64,000 nt of DNA, from assembly GCF_023509015.1 (NCBI RefSeq), contig NZ_CP094975.1:4519501-4583500 (forward strand). Direction: 5' to 3'. Each line of letters starts with the position of its first letter. Within the stretch, counting starts at the first letter, position 1. The stretch is from Pseudomonas abieticivorans. Lineage in GTDB: Bacteria; Pseudomonadota; Gammaproteobacteria; Pseudomonadales; Pseudomonadaceae. The position numbers and the translations under genes are program-made. The notes below the pieces were generated by a model, which had not been told where the DNA came from, searched no databases, and saw nothing but the letters and a program-made list of their open reading frames with translations. This document shows, piece after piece, positions 9,362 to 18,903 of this stretch.

Positions 9362-9901
9362 ATGCTCGATAAAAAAGCCCAGACCCGCGACAGGATTCTG
9401 CAAGCCGCTCGCGCCGCGGTCATCCAGCGTGGCCCGCTGGACCCCAGCGTCAATGACGTGATGGGTGCCGCCGGGTTGACCGTGGGCGGCTTTTATTCGC
9501 ATTTCGAGAACAAGGACGCCTTGATGCTCGAAGCGTTCAGGCAGTTGCTGGGGCAGCGGCGCAACTTGCTGGAGGCCGTCGACCCGGCGCTCAAGGCTCA
9601 AGAGCGGCGCCAACTGATGGCGCGCTATTACCTGTCGCGCAAGCATCGTGATGCCACCGACTCTGGCTGCCCCTTGCCGACCTCCTTGGGTGAATTGTCA
9701 CGCCTGCCCGAGGCTTTTCACCAGGCGCTGGTCGAACACATTGAGCTACTGATGACGCAATTGGTGGACAGCCCGCAGGAGGGTGACAAGGCCCTCGCCG
9801 ACATCGCCCTGATGGTCGGCGCCCTTGCCCTGGCCAAGGCGCTGGGCACCGGTGAGTTGTCTGACCGAGTACTGCAGGCCGCCAAAGCGGCGGTGGTCTG
9901 A
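9362..9901 (+). CDS. TetR/AcrR-family regulator
   Basis: A 179-residue TetR-type protein. The N-terminal helix-turn-helix spans about residues 8-55 and ends in the signature LTVGGFYSHFENKDAL. The C-terminal ligand-binding part includes a Cys in DSGCPLPTSLGEL, a pattern seen in some small-molecule-responsive members. The ATG at 9362 is preceded by GGAGG at 9351-9355. The alpha/beta hydrolase gene follows after 24 bases, so the regulator probably controls itself and that enzyme. The inducer is unknown. Confidence 0.93.
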   Translation: MLDKKAQTRDRILQAARAAVIQRGPLDPSVNDVMGAAGLTVGGFYSHFENKDALMLEAFRQLLGQRRNLLEAVDPALKAQERRQLMARYYLSRKHRDATDSGCPLPTSLGELSRLPEAFHQALVEHIELLMTQLVDSPQEGDKALADIALMVGALALAKALGTGELSDRVLQAAKAAVV

Positions 9902-9925
9902 TCGTTTCTGGTGGGAGATAGGCAC

Positions 9926-10759
9926 ATGAGCACCTTGAACTGGATACGTGGCATCAATGGCACCCTGGGCCGGCTGGCGCCAACCCATGTGGCGCGCAAC
10001 ATGCACCAGGCGTTCATGACCCCGCGCACGCTGCCGCCCCGTGAGTGGGAGCTGGCCGTGCTGGCAAAAGCCGAGCGCGTAACGCTGCGCTTCGGGCTTT
10101 CGGCGCTGCGCTGGGGGCAGGGCCCGGCGGTACTGTTGATGCACGGTTGGGAAGGGCGCCCCACGCAGTTCGCGGCCATGATCGAGGCGCTGGTCAGCGC
10201 CGGCTACACGGTCATGGCGCTGGACGGCCCAGGCCATGGTCGCTCACGGGGGCACAAGGCGCACGTGGTGCTGTTTGCCCAGGCGTTGCTGGAGGCGGCT
10301 GGCGAATTGCCGCGGTTGCAAGCGGTCATCGGCCACTCCATGGGCGGTGCCGCAGCCTTGCTGGCCAGCCAATGGGGGTTGCGGTGCGAGGTCATGGTCA
10401 GTATCTCGGCCCCCGCCCGGGTGTTGGCTGTGTTGCGTGGCTTTGCCCAGCGGGTCGGCCTGCCGCCCAAGGCGCGTTCGGCGTTCATTGCCCAGGTGGA
10501 GCGGGACGTCGGCATGCCGGCGGCGCACCTGGACGTGGGTCGTTACCACCTCGACATGCCGGGTTTGGTGGTGCACGCCGCCGACGATCATGTGGTCGAC
10601 GCCAGTGAAGCGTTACTGATCCACGATGCCTGGTTCGACAGCCGCCTGTTGACCTTGCCCCAGGGCGGCCACCAGCGCCTGTTGGCCGATCCGCAGGTGA
10701 TCGAGGCGGTACTCGGCCTGCTTGAACGCAGTGGCCGGCAGGCGCGGCAAACCGCCTGA
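9926..10759 (+). CDS. alpha/beta hydrolase
   Basis: A 277-residue serine hydrolase without a signal peptide. The oxyanion-hole segment LMHGWEGR is followed by the nucleophile elbow GHSMGG (Ser138), an acid in HAADDHVVD (Asp220/221) and the catalytic histidine in GGHQRLL (His249), so the triad is intact. The substrate cannot be inferred. It is probably co-transcribed with the TetR gene just upstream. An in-frame GTG at 9911 is possible, but the ATG has the better-placed GGGAGA ribosome-binding site. Confidence 0.9.
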   Translation: MSTLNWIRGINGTLGRLAPTHVARNMHQAFMTPRTLPPREWELAVLAKAERVTLRFGLSALRWGQGPAVLLMHGWEGRPTQFAAMIEALVSAGYTVMALDGPGHGRSRGHKAHVVLFAQALLEAAGELPRLQAVIGHSMGGAAALLASQWGLRCEVMVSISAPARVLAVLRGFAQRVGLPPKARSAFIAQVERDVGMPAAHLDVGRYHLDMPGLVVHAADDHVVDASEALLIHDAWFDSRLLTLPQGGHQRLLADPQVIEAVLGLLERSGRQARQTA

Positions 10760-10805
10760 GGTTCCGTTACACTGGCGCCACACTAAGGCTTTCGTGAGTG
10801 CGCGC

Positions 10806-11240
10806 ATGAACTGGGATCTGGCAACGCCATTCGTCATCGACCTTAAGGTCGCGGCCGAAGACATCGATGGATTGGGGCACGCCAACAATGCGGTGTATGT
10901 CACCTGGCTCGAGCGGTGCGCCTGGCGCCATTCCCAGCGCCTGGGCCTGGACCTGGCCGAATACCGGCGCCTGGACCGGGCCATGGCCGTGGTGCGGCAC
11001 GAGATCGACTACCTGGCCAGTGCCTACGAAGACGACGAACTGCAACTGGCCACCTGGATCGTCGACTCCGACCAGCGGCTGAAGATGACCCGGCGTTTCC
11101 AGTTGGTGCGCCCGCGTGACGGCGCCACCTTGCTGCGCGCGCACACCTCGTTTGTTTGCATCGAGCTGTCCAGTGGCAAGCCCAAGCGCATGCCGGTGGA
11201 GTTTCTCCAGGGCTACGGGCCGGCGTTGCACGCGGTCTGA
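10806..11240 (+). CDS. acyl-CoA thioesterase, 4HBT hot-dog family
   Basis: The 144-residue product has the single hot-dog domain of YbgC/FadM-type thioesterases, which hydrolyse acyl-CoA. The active-site segment is [18 protein letters not shown]: Asp21 is the candidate catalytic acid and His25 and Asn27-28 are the usual neighbours. The open frame extends upstream into the hydrolase gene, but the family N-terminus begins at this ATG. The gene lies 46 bases after the hydrolase and 35 bases before dusC. Its substrate is not evident. Confidence 0.9.
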   Translation: MNWDLATPFVIDLKVAAEDIDGLGHANNAVYVTWLERCAWRHSQRLGLDLAEYRRLDRAMAVVRHEIDYLASAYEDDELQLATWIVDSDQRLKMTRRFQLVRPRDGATLLRAHTSFVCIELSSGKPKRMPVEFLQGYGPALHAV

Positions 11241-11275
11241 TACACTGCCGGCCTTTTTTCGCTCGAGACTTAACC

Positions 11276-12235
11276 ATGCAAATCGCTCTGGCACCCATGG
11301 AGGGGTTGGTCGACAACATCCTGCGTGACGTGCTGACCCAGGTCGGCGGCATCGACTGGTGCGTGACCGAATTCATTCGGATCAACGACCAGATGCTGCC
11401 TGCGGCGGTGTTCCACAAGATGGCGCCAGAGCTCAAGCACGGTGCCGCCACGGCCGCCGGCACGCCGCTGCGCGTTCAGTTGCTCGGCTCCGACCCTGCC
11501 TGCCTGGCCGACAACGCCGCCTATGCCTGCACCCTGGGTGCGCCGGTGATCGATTTGAACTTCGGCTGTCCGGCCAAAACCGTCAACCGCTCGCGCGGCG
11601 GTGCGGTGCTGCTCAAAGAGCCTGAGTTGCTGCACGACATCGTCCGCGAGGTGCGCAAGTCGGTGCCCGCGCACATCCCGGTCACCGCCAAGATGCGCCT
11701 GGGCTTCGACAGCCCCGACGGTGCGCTGGTGTGCGCCATGGCCCTGGCCGACGGTGGCGCCGAGCAGATCGTGGTGCACGCGCGTACCAAGGTCGACGGC
11801 TACAAGCCGCCGGCGCATTGGGAGTACGTGGCGCGGGTGCAGGAAGTGGTCAAGGTGCCGGTGTTCGCCAACGGCGAAGTCTGGACCGTCGACGACTGGC
11901 GCCGTTGCCGCGAAGTCAGCGGGGTCAAGGACATCATGCTCGGCCGCGGCCTGTGCTCGCGGCCAGACCTGGCCCGGCAAATAGCGGCGGCTGCGGCCGG
12001 TATCGAGTTGCCGGACATGACCTGGGCCGAGTTGATGCCGCTGATCCAGTCGTTTTGGCGCCAGGCCGTGGTCGACCTGACCCCGCGCCAGGCGCCGGGG
12101 CGGCTGAAGCAGTGGATGGCGATGCTGACCCGCACCTACCCCGAGGCGGTGGCGATGTTCACCATTTTGCGCCGCGAGACCGATTGTGAGCGGGTGGGGC
12201 AGTTGTTGGGTGTGGTGCAGAGCGAGGCGGCCTGA
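11276..12235 (+). CDS. dusC: tRNA-dihydrouridine(16) synthase DusC
   Basis: This FMN-dependent enzyme reduces uridine to dihydrouridine in the tRNA D-loop. The 319-residue TIM-barrel protein has the FMN-binding start [10 protein letters not shown], the catalytic Cys98 in [25 protein letters not shown] and the phosphate loop [15 protein letters not shown]. The short N-terminus and the overall sequence fit the DusC subgroup (U16) rather than DusA or DusB. The real start is the ATG of [10 protein letters not shown]. It converges with the GGDEF-EAL gene. Confidence 0.93.
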   Translation: MQIALAPMEGLVDNILRDVLTQVGGIDWCVTEFIRINDQMLPAAVFHKMAPELKHGAATAAGTPLRVQLLGSDPACLADNAAYACTLGAPVIDLNFGCPAKTVNRSRGGAVLLKEPELLHDIVREVRKSVPAHIPVTAKMRLGFDSPDGALVCAMALADGGAEQIVVHARTKVDGYKPPAHWEYVARVQEVVKVPVFANGEVWTVDDWRRCREVSGVKDIMLGRGLCSRPDLARQIAAAAAGIELPDMTWAELMPLIQSFWRQAVVDLTPRQAPGRLKQWMAMLTRTYPEAVAMFTILRRETDCERVGQLLGVVQSEAA

Positions 12236-12340
12236 TAAACCGTAGTGGTCTAGAGGTGTATTGCGCTCTCTATTCGCGGCCTTGGCCGCCAATGTCAGCG
12301 CGCCGTGCAGGATTATCCTCGACAGCCCCATCGCAAGCAT

Positions 12341-15300
12341 TCAGCCCAGGCGCGGCGCCTCATCGATCAACATCTGCCGGAACTCGCTTAGCGGTAACGG
12401 CCGGCTGTGCAGGTAGCCCTGATAGAGGTGGCAGCCCAGGCGCTCAAGAAACTCCAGCTGCTCGGACAACTCCACGCCCTCGGCAATCACCGTTAAGTCC
12501 AGGCTGCGGGCCATGGCGACGATGGCGCGGATGATTTCCGCGTCGTTGGGATCGTGGGTGGCGTCGCGCACGAACGACTGGTCGATCTTCAGCGCATCCA
12601 CCGGCAAGCGTTTGAGGTAGGTGAGCGAGGAGTAACCGGTACCGAAGTCATCCATGGCAAAACTCACGCCTAGCTTCTTCAGGCTGCGCATCTTGCCGAT
12701 GGTGTCTTCCAGGTTCTGGATCACGATGCCTTCGGTGATCTCCAGTTTCAGCAGGGTAAACGGCAGGTTGTTCTGCTTGAGGCTGCGCTCCACCCGTTGC
12801 ACGAAATCGTTCTGGCGGAACTGGCGCGGGCTGATGTTTACGCACAGGGCAAAATCAGTGGCATCTATCAGGCCCTCCTTGAGCAGTTGCGCGCAGGCCT
12901 TGCAGGCCTCGTCGAGGATCCAACTGCCCACTTCCAGGATCAGCCCGCTTTCCTCCAGCACCTGAATGAACTGCGCCGGCGATTGCTGGCCGAGGATCGG
13001 GTGGTGCCAGCGCAGCAGCACTTCGGCGCCGACAATGCGGTCCTCGCGGGCGTCCACCTGGGGCTGGAAGTGCAGGCTCAGTTCGCCACGAATCACCGCC
13101 GAGCGCAGGTCGTTTTCCATGCGCAGGCGTTCGCTGGCAGCCTTCTGCATGGTGTTGTGGAACATTTGCGTGGTATTGCGCCCCGAGTCCTTGGCCCGGT
13201 AAAGGGCGATGTCGGCGCGCTTTAGCAGGTCGGCCGGAGTCGAGCCATGGTCGGGGATCAGCGCGATGCCGATGCTCGGCGTTACTTGCAGGCGCTGCCC
13301 ATCCAAAGACATGGGTTCGGCCAGCAGTTCGCGCAGTGTGTCGGCCAGTTCGCGCACTTTTTCCGTGACTTGCCCGCGGGTGCCCTCCAGGCCGCTGAGC
13401 AGCACCACGAATTCGTCGCCGCCCAGCCGCGCCACGGTGTCTTCCAGGCGCACGCTGGCTTCGAGGCGAGCGGTGATGATCTTCAGCACCGTGTCGCCCA
13501 CCGGGTGGCCCAGCGAGTCGTTGATGTGCTTGAAGTGGTCCAGGTCAAGGAACAGCAGGGCGCCGCGCAGGTTGTGGCGCTTGAGCAGGGCGATCTGCTG
13601 GCTCAGGCGGTCCATCAGCAGGGCGCGGTTAGGCAGGTTGGTCAGGGGGTCGTGGTAGGCCAGGTGGCGGATCTGCGCCTGGGCGTTTTTCAACTGGCTC
13701 ACGTCGCGGGCGGTCAGCAGCAGGCAGGCGGCTTCGTTGAGGGTGATGGGCTCCACCGACACCTCGACGGTCACCAACTCGCCGGCCTTGTTGCGCCCCA
13801 GCATCTCACGGTGATTGACCCGGCCGTTTTCCTGCAATTCGTTCAGCAGCAGGGCGCGCTGTTTTTCATCGGCCCAGATGCCGATGTCATCGATGGTGCG
13901 CCCCACCACTTCGCTGGCGCTGTAGCCGGACAGCTTGCAAAAACCGTGGTTGACCTCCAGGTAGCGGCCGCTGTCGCGCTCGGTGATGATGATGGCGTCG
14001 GGGCTTGAGTGGAACGCCTTGGCGAATTTCTCTTCGCTGGCTTTCAGTGCCGCCTCGGCGCGTTGCTGCTGGGTGATGTCGCGCAGGGTGGTCACCGCGC
14101 AGGCCTCGCCGTCCACGGTGATGGTGCGGCTGGAAATCAGGCACGTCAGGCTTTGGCCGCCCTTGTGTTGCACCAGCACGGCGACGTTGTTCAAGGCGCG
14201 GTCACGGATTACTTGGCCAATGCGTTGCAGGCGCGTCGCCGAGTCCGCCCAAAAGCCAACGTCTTCAGCGCTTTTACCCATGATTTCACTGGCACTCCAG
14301 CCAAATACCTGGGTAAAGGCGGGGTTGATCTCGATAAATTCGCCGTCGCGCTGGCGGGTCACGCAGATCGGGTCGGTGCTGGCCTGGAACAGGCTGGCGA
14401 ATTTTTCCTCGGAGCTGCTCAGGCGTTGCTCGCGTTCGACCTGCTCGGTGATGTCCAGCAGGGTGCCGGCCATGCGCAGGGGTTGGCCATTGTCGTCGCG
14501 GTACAGGCGCGCACGGCTTTCGATGTAGCGCGAGGCGCCGCTGGGCAACTGAATGCGATAGGTGATCTGGTAGTTGCCCGCCGGGCCTTCGCGAAGGCTG
14601 CGGTAGGCTTGGCGCATGCCGTTGCGCTCGTCCTCGGGCACGCCCTCGAAAAACGCTTCGAAGGCTTCGTGGAAGGGCACCGGGTCCAGCCCGTGCAACT
14701 GCGCCGCGCGGGCCGAGCCATAGAGCATGCCGCTGGGGATGTGCCAGTCCCATGTGCCCAGTTGCGCCGAGTCCAGGGCCAGGTCCAGGCGCTCCTGGCT
14801 GTCGATCAATGCTTGCTCGGCGCGTTTGCGCTCGCTGGTGTCGATGAAGGTGCTGAGCAGGTAGGTGCCGCCGTCCAGTTCGATGTTCTGCGTGCAGAGG
14901 ATGCCGTCATGGATCTGCCCGCTGCTGGCGCGCAATTGCACCTCCAGGTTGATCGGCTCATTGGTTTCGCGGGTGGCTTGCAGCATTTGCAGGCGCTGCT
15001 CCGGGCGCGCCCACATGCCCAGTTCCAAGGTGGTCTTGTTAATGATTTGGTGGCCTGCCCAGCCGAGGATCTTCTCGAAGTGCTGGTTGACCTCATAGAT
15101 CAGCCCGTCGCTGCGCCGGGTCAGCAGGATCACGTTGGGGCTTAGGTGGAACAGCGTGGCAAAGCGCTTTTCGGAGTTGATCAGCGCGCTTTCCCGTTCC
15201 CGCTGGCGGGTGATTTCGCGAATCACCCCGACCATCTGCGGGTTGCCGAGTTTGCCCTTGACCAGGCTGCCGTTGATTTCCAGCCAGTGCAGGCTGCCGT

Positions 15301-15661
15301 CGGGCCAGATGATGCGGTGGCGCATGGCCTTTTCGATCGGCTCGCCGCGCAACACCGCCTGGAACGCCTGCAGGGTTCGATTGCGGTCCTCCTGGGGTAG
15401 CAAGTCCAGGTATTCCACGTCGTTGGGCAGCGGCGCCTGCGGGTCGAAGCCGAACAGCGCCTGGGTGCCCCGTGACCAGCTGATCTGGCCGGTCTCGATG
15501 TCCCAGAGCCAGGCACCCAGGTGCGCGCCGTTGAGCGCGGCCAACAGCTGCGGCGCGCTTTCCCAGGTTTGCTCCGATTCCTGTGGGTCTGCCGCATGGA
15601 TGCGCGGCAGGCGCGGGAAGCGATTAGCTGATTTGGGCATTGGAACCAGACCTTTGGGCAA
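12341..15661 (-). CDS. five-PAS GGDEF-EAL cyclic-di-GMP protein
   Basis: A cytosolic 1106-residue sensor that probably makes and/or degrades cyclic di-GMP. Five PAS repeats can be followed (about residues 35-150, 160-285, 290-415, 418-540 and 545-665), four of them starting with the SEEKFA-type linker and ending near DITxQ. The GGDEF domain (about 670-840) has an intact active site ARLGGDEFVVLL and an inhibitory I-site RLED five residues before it. The EAL domain (850-1100) has EVL for EAL and DDFGTGYSSL, so both activities look possible. No membrane segment is visible. A TTG start with AAGGAAG upstream is used; the ATG at 15640 is the alternative. LysR lies upstream on the same strand. Confidence 0.92.
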   Translation of the reverse strand: MPKGLVPMPKSANRFPRLPRIHAADPQESEQTWESAPQLLAALNGAHLGAWLWDIETGQISWSRGTQALFGFDPQAPLPNDVEYLDLLPQEDRNRTLQAFQAVLRGEPIEKAMRHRIIWPDGSLHWLEINGSLVKGKLGNPQMVGVIREITRQRERESALINSEKRFATLFHLSPNVILLTRRSDGLIYEVNQHFEKILGWAGHQIINKTTLELGMWARPEQRLQMLQATRETNEPINLEVQLRASSGQIHDGILCTQNIELDGGTYLLSTFIDTSERKRAEQALIDSQERLDLALDSAQLGTWDWHIPSGMLYGSARAAQLHGLDPVPFHEAFEAFFEGVPEDERNGMRQAYRSLREGPAGNYQITYRIQLPSGASRYIESRARLYRDDNGQPLRMAGTLLDITEQVEREQRLSSSEEKFASLFQASTDPICVTRQRDGEFIEINPAFTQVFGWSASEIMGKSAEDVGFWADSATRLQRIGQVIRDRALNNVAVLVQHKGGQSLTCLISSRTITVDGEACAVTTLRDITQQQRAEAALKASEEKFAKAFHSSPDAIIITERDSGRYLEVNHGFCKLSGYSASEVVGRTIDDIGIWADEKQRALLLNELQENGRVNHREMLGRNKAGELVTVEVSVEPITLNEAACLLLTARDVSQLKNAQAQIRHLAYHDPLTNLPNRALLMDRLSQQIALLKRHNLRGALLFLDLDHFKHINDSLGHPVGDTVLKIITARLEASVRLEDTVARLGGDEFVVLLSGLEGTRGQVTEKVRELADTLRELLAEPMSLDGQRLQVTPSIGIALIPDHGSTPADLLKRADIALYRAKDSGRNTTQMFHNTMQKAASERLRMENDLRSAVIRGELSLHFQPQVDAREDRIVGAEVLLRWHHPILGQQSPAQFIQVLEESGLILEVGSWILDEACKACAQLLKEGLIDATDFALCVNISPRQFRQNDFVQRVERSLKQNNLPFTLLKLEITEGIVIQNLEDTIGKMRSLKKLGVSFAMDDFGTGYSSLTYLKRLPVDALKIDQSFVRDATHDPNDAEIIRAIVAMARSLDLTVIAEGVELSEQLEFLERLGCHLYQGYLHSRPLPLSEFRQMLIDEAPRLG

Positions 15662-15715
15662 TGGCGCTTCCTTAAGGTAGATCTTTTTCGCGAACCTGCC
15701 GCTGAAAAGGCCGAT

Positions 15716-16588
15716 TCAGCTGGCCTGCGCGTCCAGCAAGGCCATGAACGCGCGGGCGGCGTTGGAGAGTGTTCGTTCGGTGTGCACGATGTAGCCTAGC
15801 TGGCGACTGAGCTCAATGCCCGGTAATGGCAGGCTTGTCACCTGTTCATCGAGCATCGTGCGCGGCAGCACGCTCCAGGCAAGGCCGATGGACACCATCA
15901 TCTTGATGGTTTCCATGTAGTTAGTGCTCATGGCGATGTTGGCCGTCAGCCCCTGGGCTTCGAACAGCCGTCGCACGATATGGTGGGTAAAGGTATTGCC
16001 ACCGGGGAAAACCGCCGGGTGATGGGCGATATCGGCCAGGGTCACCGCACCGTTGGTCGCCAAAGGGTGCTCCGGGGCCACCACGAAATCCAGTGGGTCT
16101 TTCCACACCGGCATTGCCCTCACCAGGCCGTGGGGCTCGGGTGCCAGGGTAATCACTGCAAGTTCGGCACGGCCATGGAGGATCTCTTCGTAGGCGATTT
16201 CCGAATCGAGAAACTGAATATCCAGCGCCACCTTGGGGTATTGCCGGGTAAAAGCGCGCAAAATAGGTGGCAGGCGATGCAGGCCGATGTGATGGCTGGT
16301 GGCCAAGGTAAGGCGCCCGGTGACCTCGCCATTGAGATTGGTCAGCGCCCGGCGGGTGTCGTCCAGCACGTTCAGGATCTGGTAGGCCCGTGGCAGCAAG
16401 GCGCGCCCGGCCTCGGTCAGGCTGACCTCGCGGCCCAGCCGGTCGAACAGGCGCATGTTCAGTTGCTGCTCAAGCCCGGCGATGCGTTTGCTGATGGCCG
16501 GCTGGGTCAGGTGCAGCCGTTCCCCAGCGCCCGAGAAGCTGCCGCTCTCGGCGATGGCGATAAAGGCGTTGAGATTCGCCAGGTCCAT
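15716..16588 (-). CDS. LysR-type transcriptional regulator, divergent from leuC
   Basis: A 290-residue LysR-type activator. The N-terminal winged helix-turn-helix (residues 1-60) contains SGSFSGAGERLHLTQPAISK and LEQQLNMRLFDRLGREV, and a periplasmic-binding-protein-like effector domain follows. It is transcribed away from leuC with a shared intergenic region of 152 bases, the arrangement in which LysR proteins commonly control the divergent target. Regulation of leuCDB is therefore a reasonable inference, but the effector is unknown. A palindrome at 16685-16699 could be an operator. Confidence 0.92.
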   Translation of the reverse strand: MDLANLNAFIAIAESGSFSGAGERLHLTQPAISKRIAGLEQQLNMRLFDRLGREVSLTEAGRALLPRAYQILNVLDDTRRALTNLNGEVTGRLTLATSHHIGLHRLPPILRAFTRQYPKVALDIQFLDSEIAYEEILHGRAELAVITLAPEPHGLVRAMPVWKDPLDFVVAPEHPLATNGAVTLADIAHHPAVFPGGNTFTHHIVRRLFEAQGLTANIAMSTNYMETIKMMVSIGLAWSVLPRTMLDEQVTSLPLPGIELSRQLGYIVHTERTLSNAARAFMALLDAQAS

Positions 16589-16684
16589 TGTTCAGATTCC
16601 TGTTGGTTATCCAAAGCATAAAAAATATGAATTTGAGTTATTCAATGTAACCCCATAGCATCACCCCCACAAGCCACGGGGCCA

Positions 16685-16699
16685 TTGACCACCGGTCAA
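16685..16699. promoter_or_regulatory. palindrome TTGACC-ACC-GGTCAA before leuC
   Basis: A perfect 6-bp inverted repeat with a 3-base spacer lies 41 bases before the leuC start, between leuC and the divergent LysR gene. It may be a regulator site or part of a leader hairpin. No factor can be assigned from the sequence. Confidence 0.35.
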
Positions 16700-16740
16700 C
16701 GCCACCTGGGCATAGAAAGACAGTGATGAGGAAACGTCTG

Positions 16741-18174
16741 ATGGCCGGCAAAACGCTCTACGACAAGCTCTGGGATTCGCATTTGGTCAAGCAGCGCGAC
16801 GATGGTTCGGCGCTGATCTACATCGATCGTCACATCATCCACGAAGTGACTTCGCCGCAAGCCTTCGAAGGCCTGCGCCTGGCCGGGCGCAAGCCTTGGC
16901 GCATCGATGCCAACATCGCGACCCCGGACCACAACGTACCGACCACCCCGGAGCGCAAGGGCGGCATCGAGGCCATCGCCGACCAAGTCTCGCGCCTGCA
17001 GGTGCAGACCCTGGACGACAACTGCGATGAATACGGCATCACCGAATTCAAGATGAACGACGTGCGCCAAGGCATCGTCCACGTGATCGGCCCGGAGCAG
17101 GGCGCCACCTTGCCCGGCATGACCGTGGTGTGCGGTGACTCGCACACGTCCACCCACGGCGCCTTCGGTGCACTGGCCCACGGCATCGGTACCTCGGAAG
17201 TGGAGCACGTGCTCGCGACCCAGTGCCTGGTGGCCAAGAAAATGAAAAACATGCTGGTCAGCGTCGAAGGCACCTTGCCGTTCGGCGTGACCGCCAAGGA
17301 CATCGTGCTGGCCGTGATTGGCAAGATCGGCACCGCCGGCGGTAACGGCCACGCCATCGAATTCGCCGGCAGCGCCATTCGCGACCTGTCCGTGGAAGGC
17401 CGCATGACCATTTGCAACATGTCCATCGAAGCCGGCGCGCGCGTGGGCTTGGTGGCGGCAGATGAGAAAACCGTGGCTTACGTGGAAGGTCGTCCGTTCG
17501 CCCCCAAAGGCGCCGAGTGGGCGTTGGCCGTCGAGGCCTGGAAAGACCTGGTGTCGGACGCCGACGCCAGCTTCGACACCGTGGTCGAACTCGACGCCGC
17601 GCAGATCAAGCCGCAAGTGAGCTGGGGCACCTCGCCGGAAATGGTATTGGCCGTGGACCAGAATGTGCCGGACCCGGCCAAAGAGGCCGACCTGGTCAAG
17701 CGTGGCTCCATCGAGCGCGCCCTCAAGTACATGGGCCTGAGCGCCAACCAGGCGATCACCGATATCCAGCTTGACCGCGTGTTCATCGGCTCCTGCACCA
17801 ACTCGCGCATCGAAGACCTGCGCGCCGCGGCCGTGGTAGCCCAGGGCCGCAAGGTAGCCAGCACCATCAAGCAAGCCATCGTGGTACCGGGCTCGGGCCT
17901 GGTCAAGGCGCAGGCCGAGAAAGAAGGCCTGGACAAGATTTTCATCGAGGCGGGTTTCGAATGGCGTGAGCCTGGCTGCTCCATGTGCCTGGCCATGAAC
18001 CCCGACCGCCTGGAGTCGGGCGAGCATTGTGCGTCCACCTCCAACCGCAACTTCGAAGGCCGTCAGGGCGCCGGTGGGCGTACCCACCTGGTCAGCCCGG
18101 CCATGGCCGCCGCTGCTGCCGTGACCGGCCGCTTTATCGACGTGCGTGAATTGACCCAAGGGAGCGCAGCATGA
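16741..18174 (+). CDS. leuC: 3-isopropylmalate dehydratase large subunit
   Basis: LeuC with LeuD isomerises 2-isopropylmalate to 3-isopropylmalate in leucine synthesis. The 477-residue aconitase-fold protein has the three cysteine ligands of the [4Fe-4S] cluster in GSCTNSR and in [12 protein letters not shown], plus [13 protein letters not shown]. The ATG of [11 protein letters not shown] is chosen over a GTG 18 bases upstream, since GAGGAAA precedes it at the right distance. Its stop overlaps the leuD start (ATGA), so the subunits are translationally coupled. Confidence 0.98.
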   Translation: MAGKTLYDKLWDSHLVKQRDDGSALIYIDRHIIHEVTSPQAFEGLRLAGRKPWRIDANIATPDHNVPTTPERKGGIEAIADQVSRLQVQTLDDNCDEYGITEFKMNDVRQGIVHVIGPEQGATLPGMTVVCGDSHTSTHGAFGALAHGIGTSEVEHVLATQCLVAKKMKNMLVSVEGTLPFGVTAKDIVLAVIGKIGTAGGNGHAIEFAGSAIRDLSVEGRMTICNMSIEAGARVGLVAADEKTVAYVEGRPFAPKGAEWALAVEAWKDLVSDADASFDTVVELDAAQIKPQVSWGTSPEMVLAVDQNVPDPAKEADLVKRGSIERALKYMGLSANQAITDIQLDRVFIGSCTNSRIEDLRAAAVVAQGRKVASTIKQAIVVPGSGLVKAQAEKEGLDKIFIEAGFEWREPGCSMCLAMNPDRLESGEHCASTSNRNFEGRQGAGGRTHLVSPAMAAAAAVTGRFIDVRELTQGSAA

Positions 18175-18815
18175 AAGCCTTTACCCAGCATCAGGGCCTG
18201 GTCGCGCCCTTGGATCGCGCCAACGTCGACACCGACCAGATCATCCCCAAGCAGTTCTTGAAATCGATCAAGCGCACCGGCTTTGGCCCCAACCTGTTCG
18301 ACGAGTGGCGCTACCTGGACGTGGGCCAGCCTTACCAGGACAATTCCAGGCGCCCGCTGAACAAGGACTTCGTGCTCAACCACGAGCGTTACCAAGGCGC
18401 CAGCGTGTTGCTGGCCCGCGAGAACTTCGGGTGCGGCTCCAGCCGTGAGCACGCGCCGTGGGCGCTGGAAGAGTACGGTTTCCGCACGATCATCGCGCCG
18501 AGCTACGCCGATATCTTCTTCAACAACAGCTTCAAGAACGGCCTGCTGCCGATTATCCTCAGCGACGCGCACGTGGATGAGTTGTTCAAGCAGGTCGAAG
18601 CCGAGCCTGGTTACCAGTTGACCGTCGACCTGGCCGCGCAAACCGTGACCCGGCCTGACGGCAAGGTCTACAGCTTCGAGATCGACGAGTTCCGCAAACA
18701 CTGCCTGCTCAACGGCCTGGATGACATTGGCCTGACCTTGCAGGACGGCGACTCGATCGCCACGTTCGAAGCCAAACACCGCGTCAGCCAGCCTTGGTTG
18801 TTTCGCGACGCGTAA
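18171..18815 (+). CDS. leuD: 3-isopropylmalate dehydratase small subunit
   Basis: The 214-residue swivelling subunit of isopropylmalate isomerase. It has the N-terminal signature [12 protein letters not shown] and the substrate-binding [15 protein letters not shown]. The length is typical. It overlaps leuC by four bases (ATGA). A REP-containing hairpin separates it from leuB. Confidence 0.98.
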   Translation: MKAFTQHQGLVAPLDRANVDTDQIIPKQFLKSIKRTGFGPNLFDEWRYLDVGQPYQDNSRRPLNKDFVLNHERYQGASVLLARENFGCGSSREHAPWALEEYGFRTIIAPSYADIFFNNSFKNGLLPIILSDAHVDELFKQVEAEPGYQLTVDLAAQTVTRPDGKVYSFEIDEFRKHCLLNGLDDIGLTLQDGDSIATFEAKHRVSQPWLFRDA

Positions 18816-18833
18816 ATTATTGGAAACACCGCC

Positions 18834-18873
18834 GGCCGGTTCCCGTAGGAGCGGATTTATCCGCGAACCGGCC
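18834..18873. repeat. single REP inside a GC-rich hairpin, leuD-leuB gap
   Basis: GGCCGGTTC (18834-18842) and GAACCGGCC (18865-18873) form a 9-bp inverted repeat that encloses one REP unit (GTAGGAGCGGATTTATCCGC). It lies in the middle of the leuCDB cluster, where such elements can reduce read-through or protect the upstream mRNA. Confidence 0.75.
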
Positions 18874-18903
18874 ACCCGCGATCATGAGTGAAACGAGGAA
18901 AGC

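Noticed and set aside
12274..12287. GCGGCC-TT-GGCCGC inverted repeat between dusC and the GGDEF-EAL gene
   Set aside because: The loop is only two bases and no T run follows; too weak to call a terminator.
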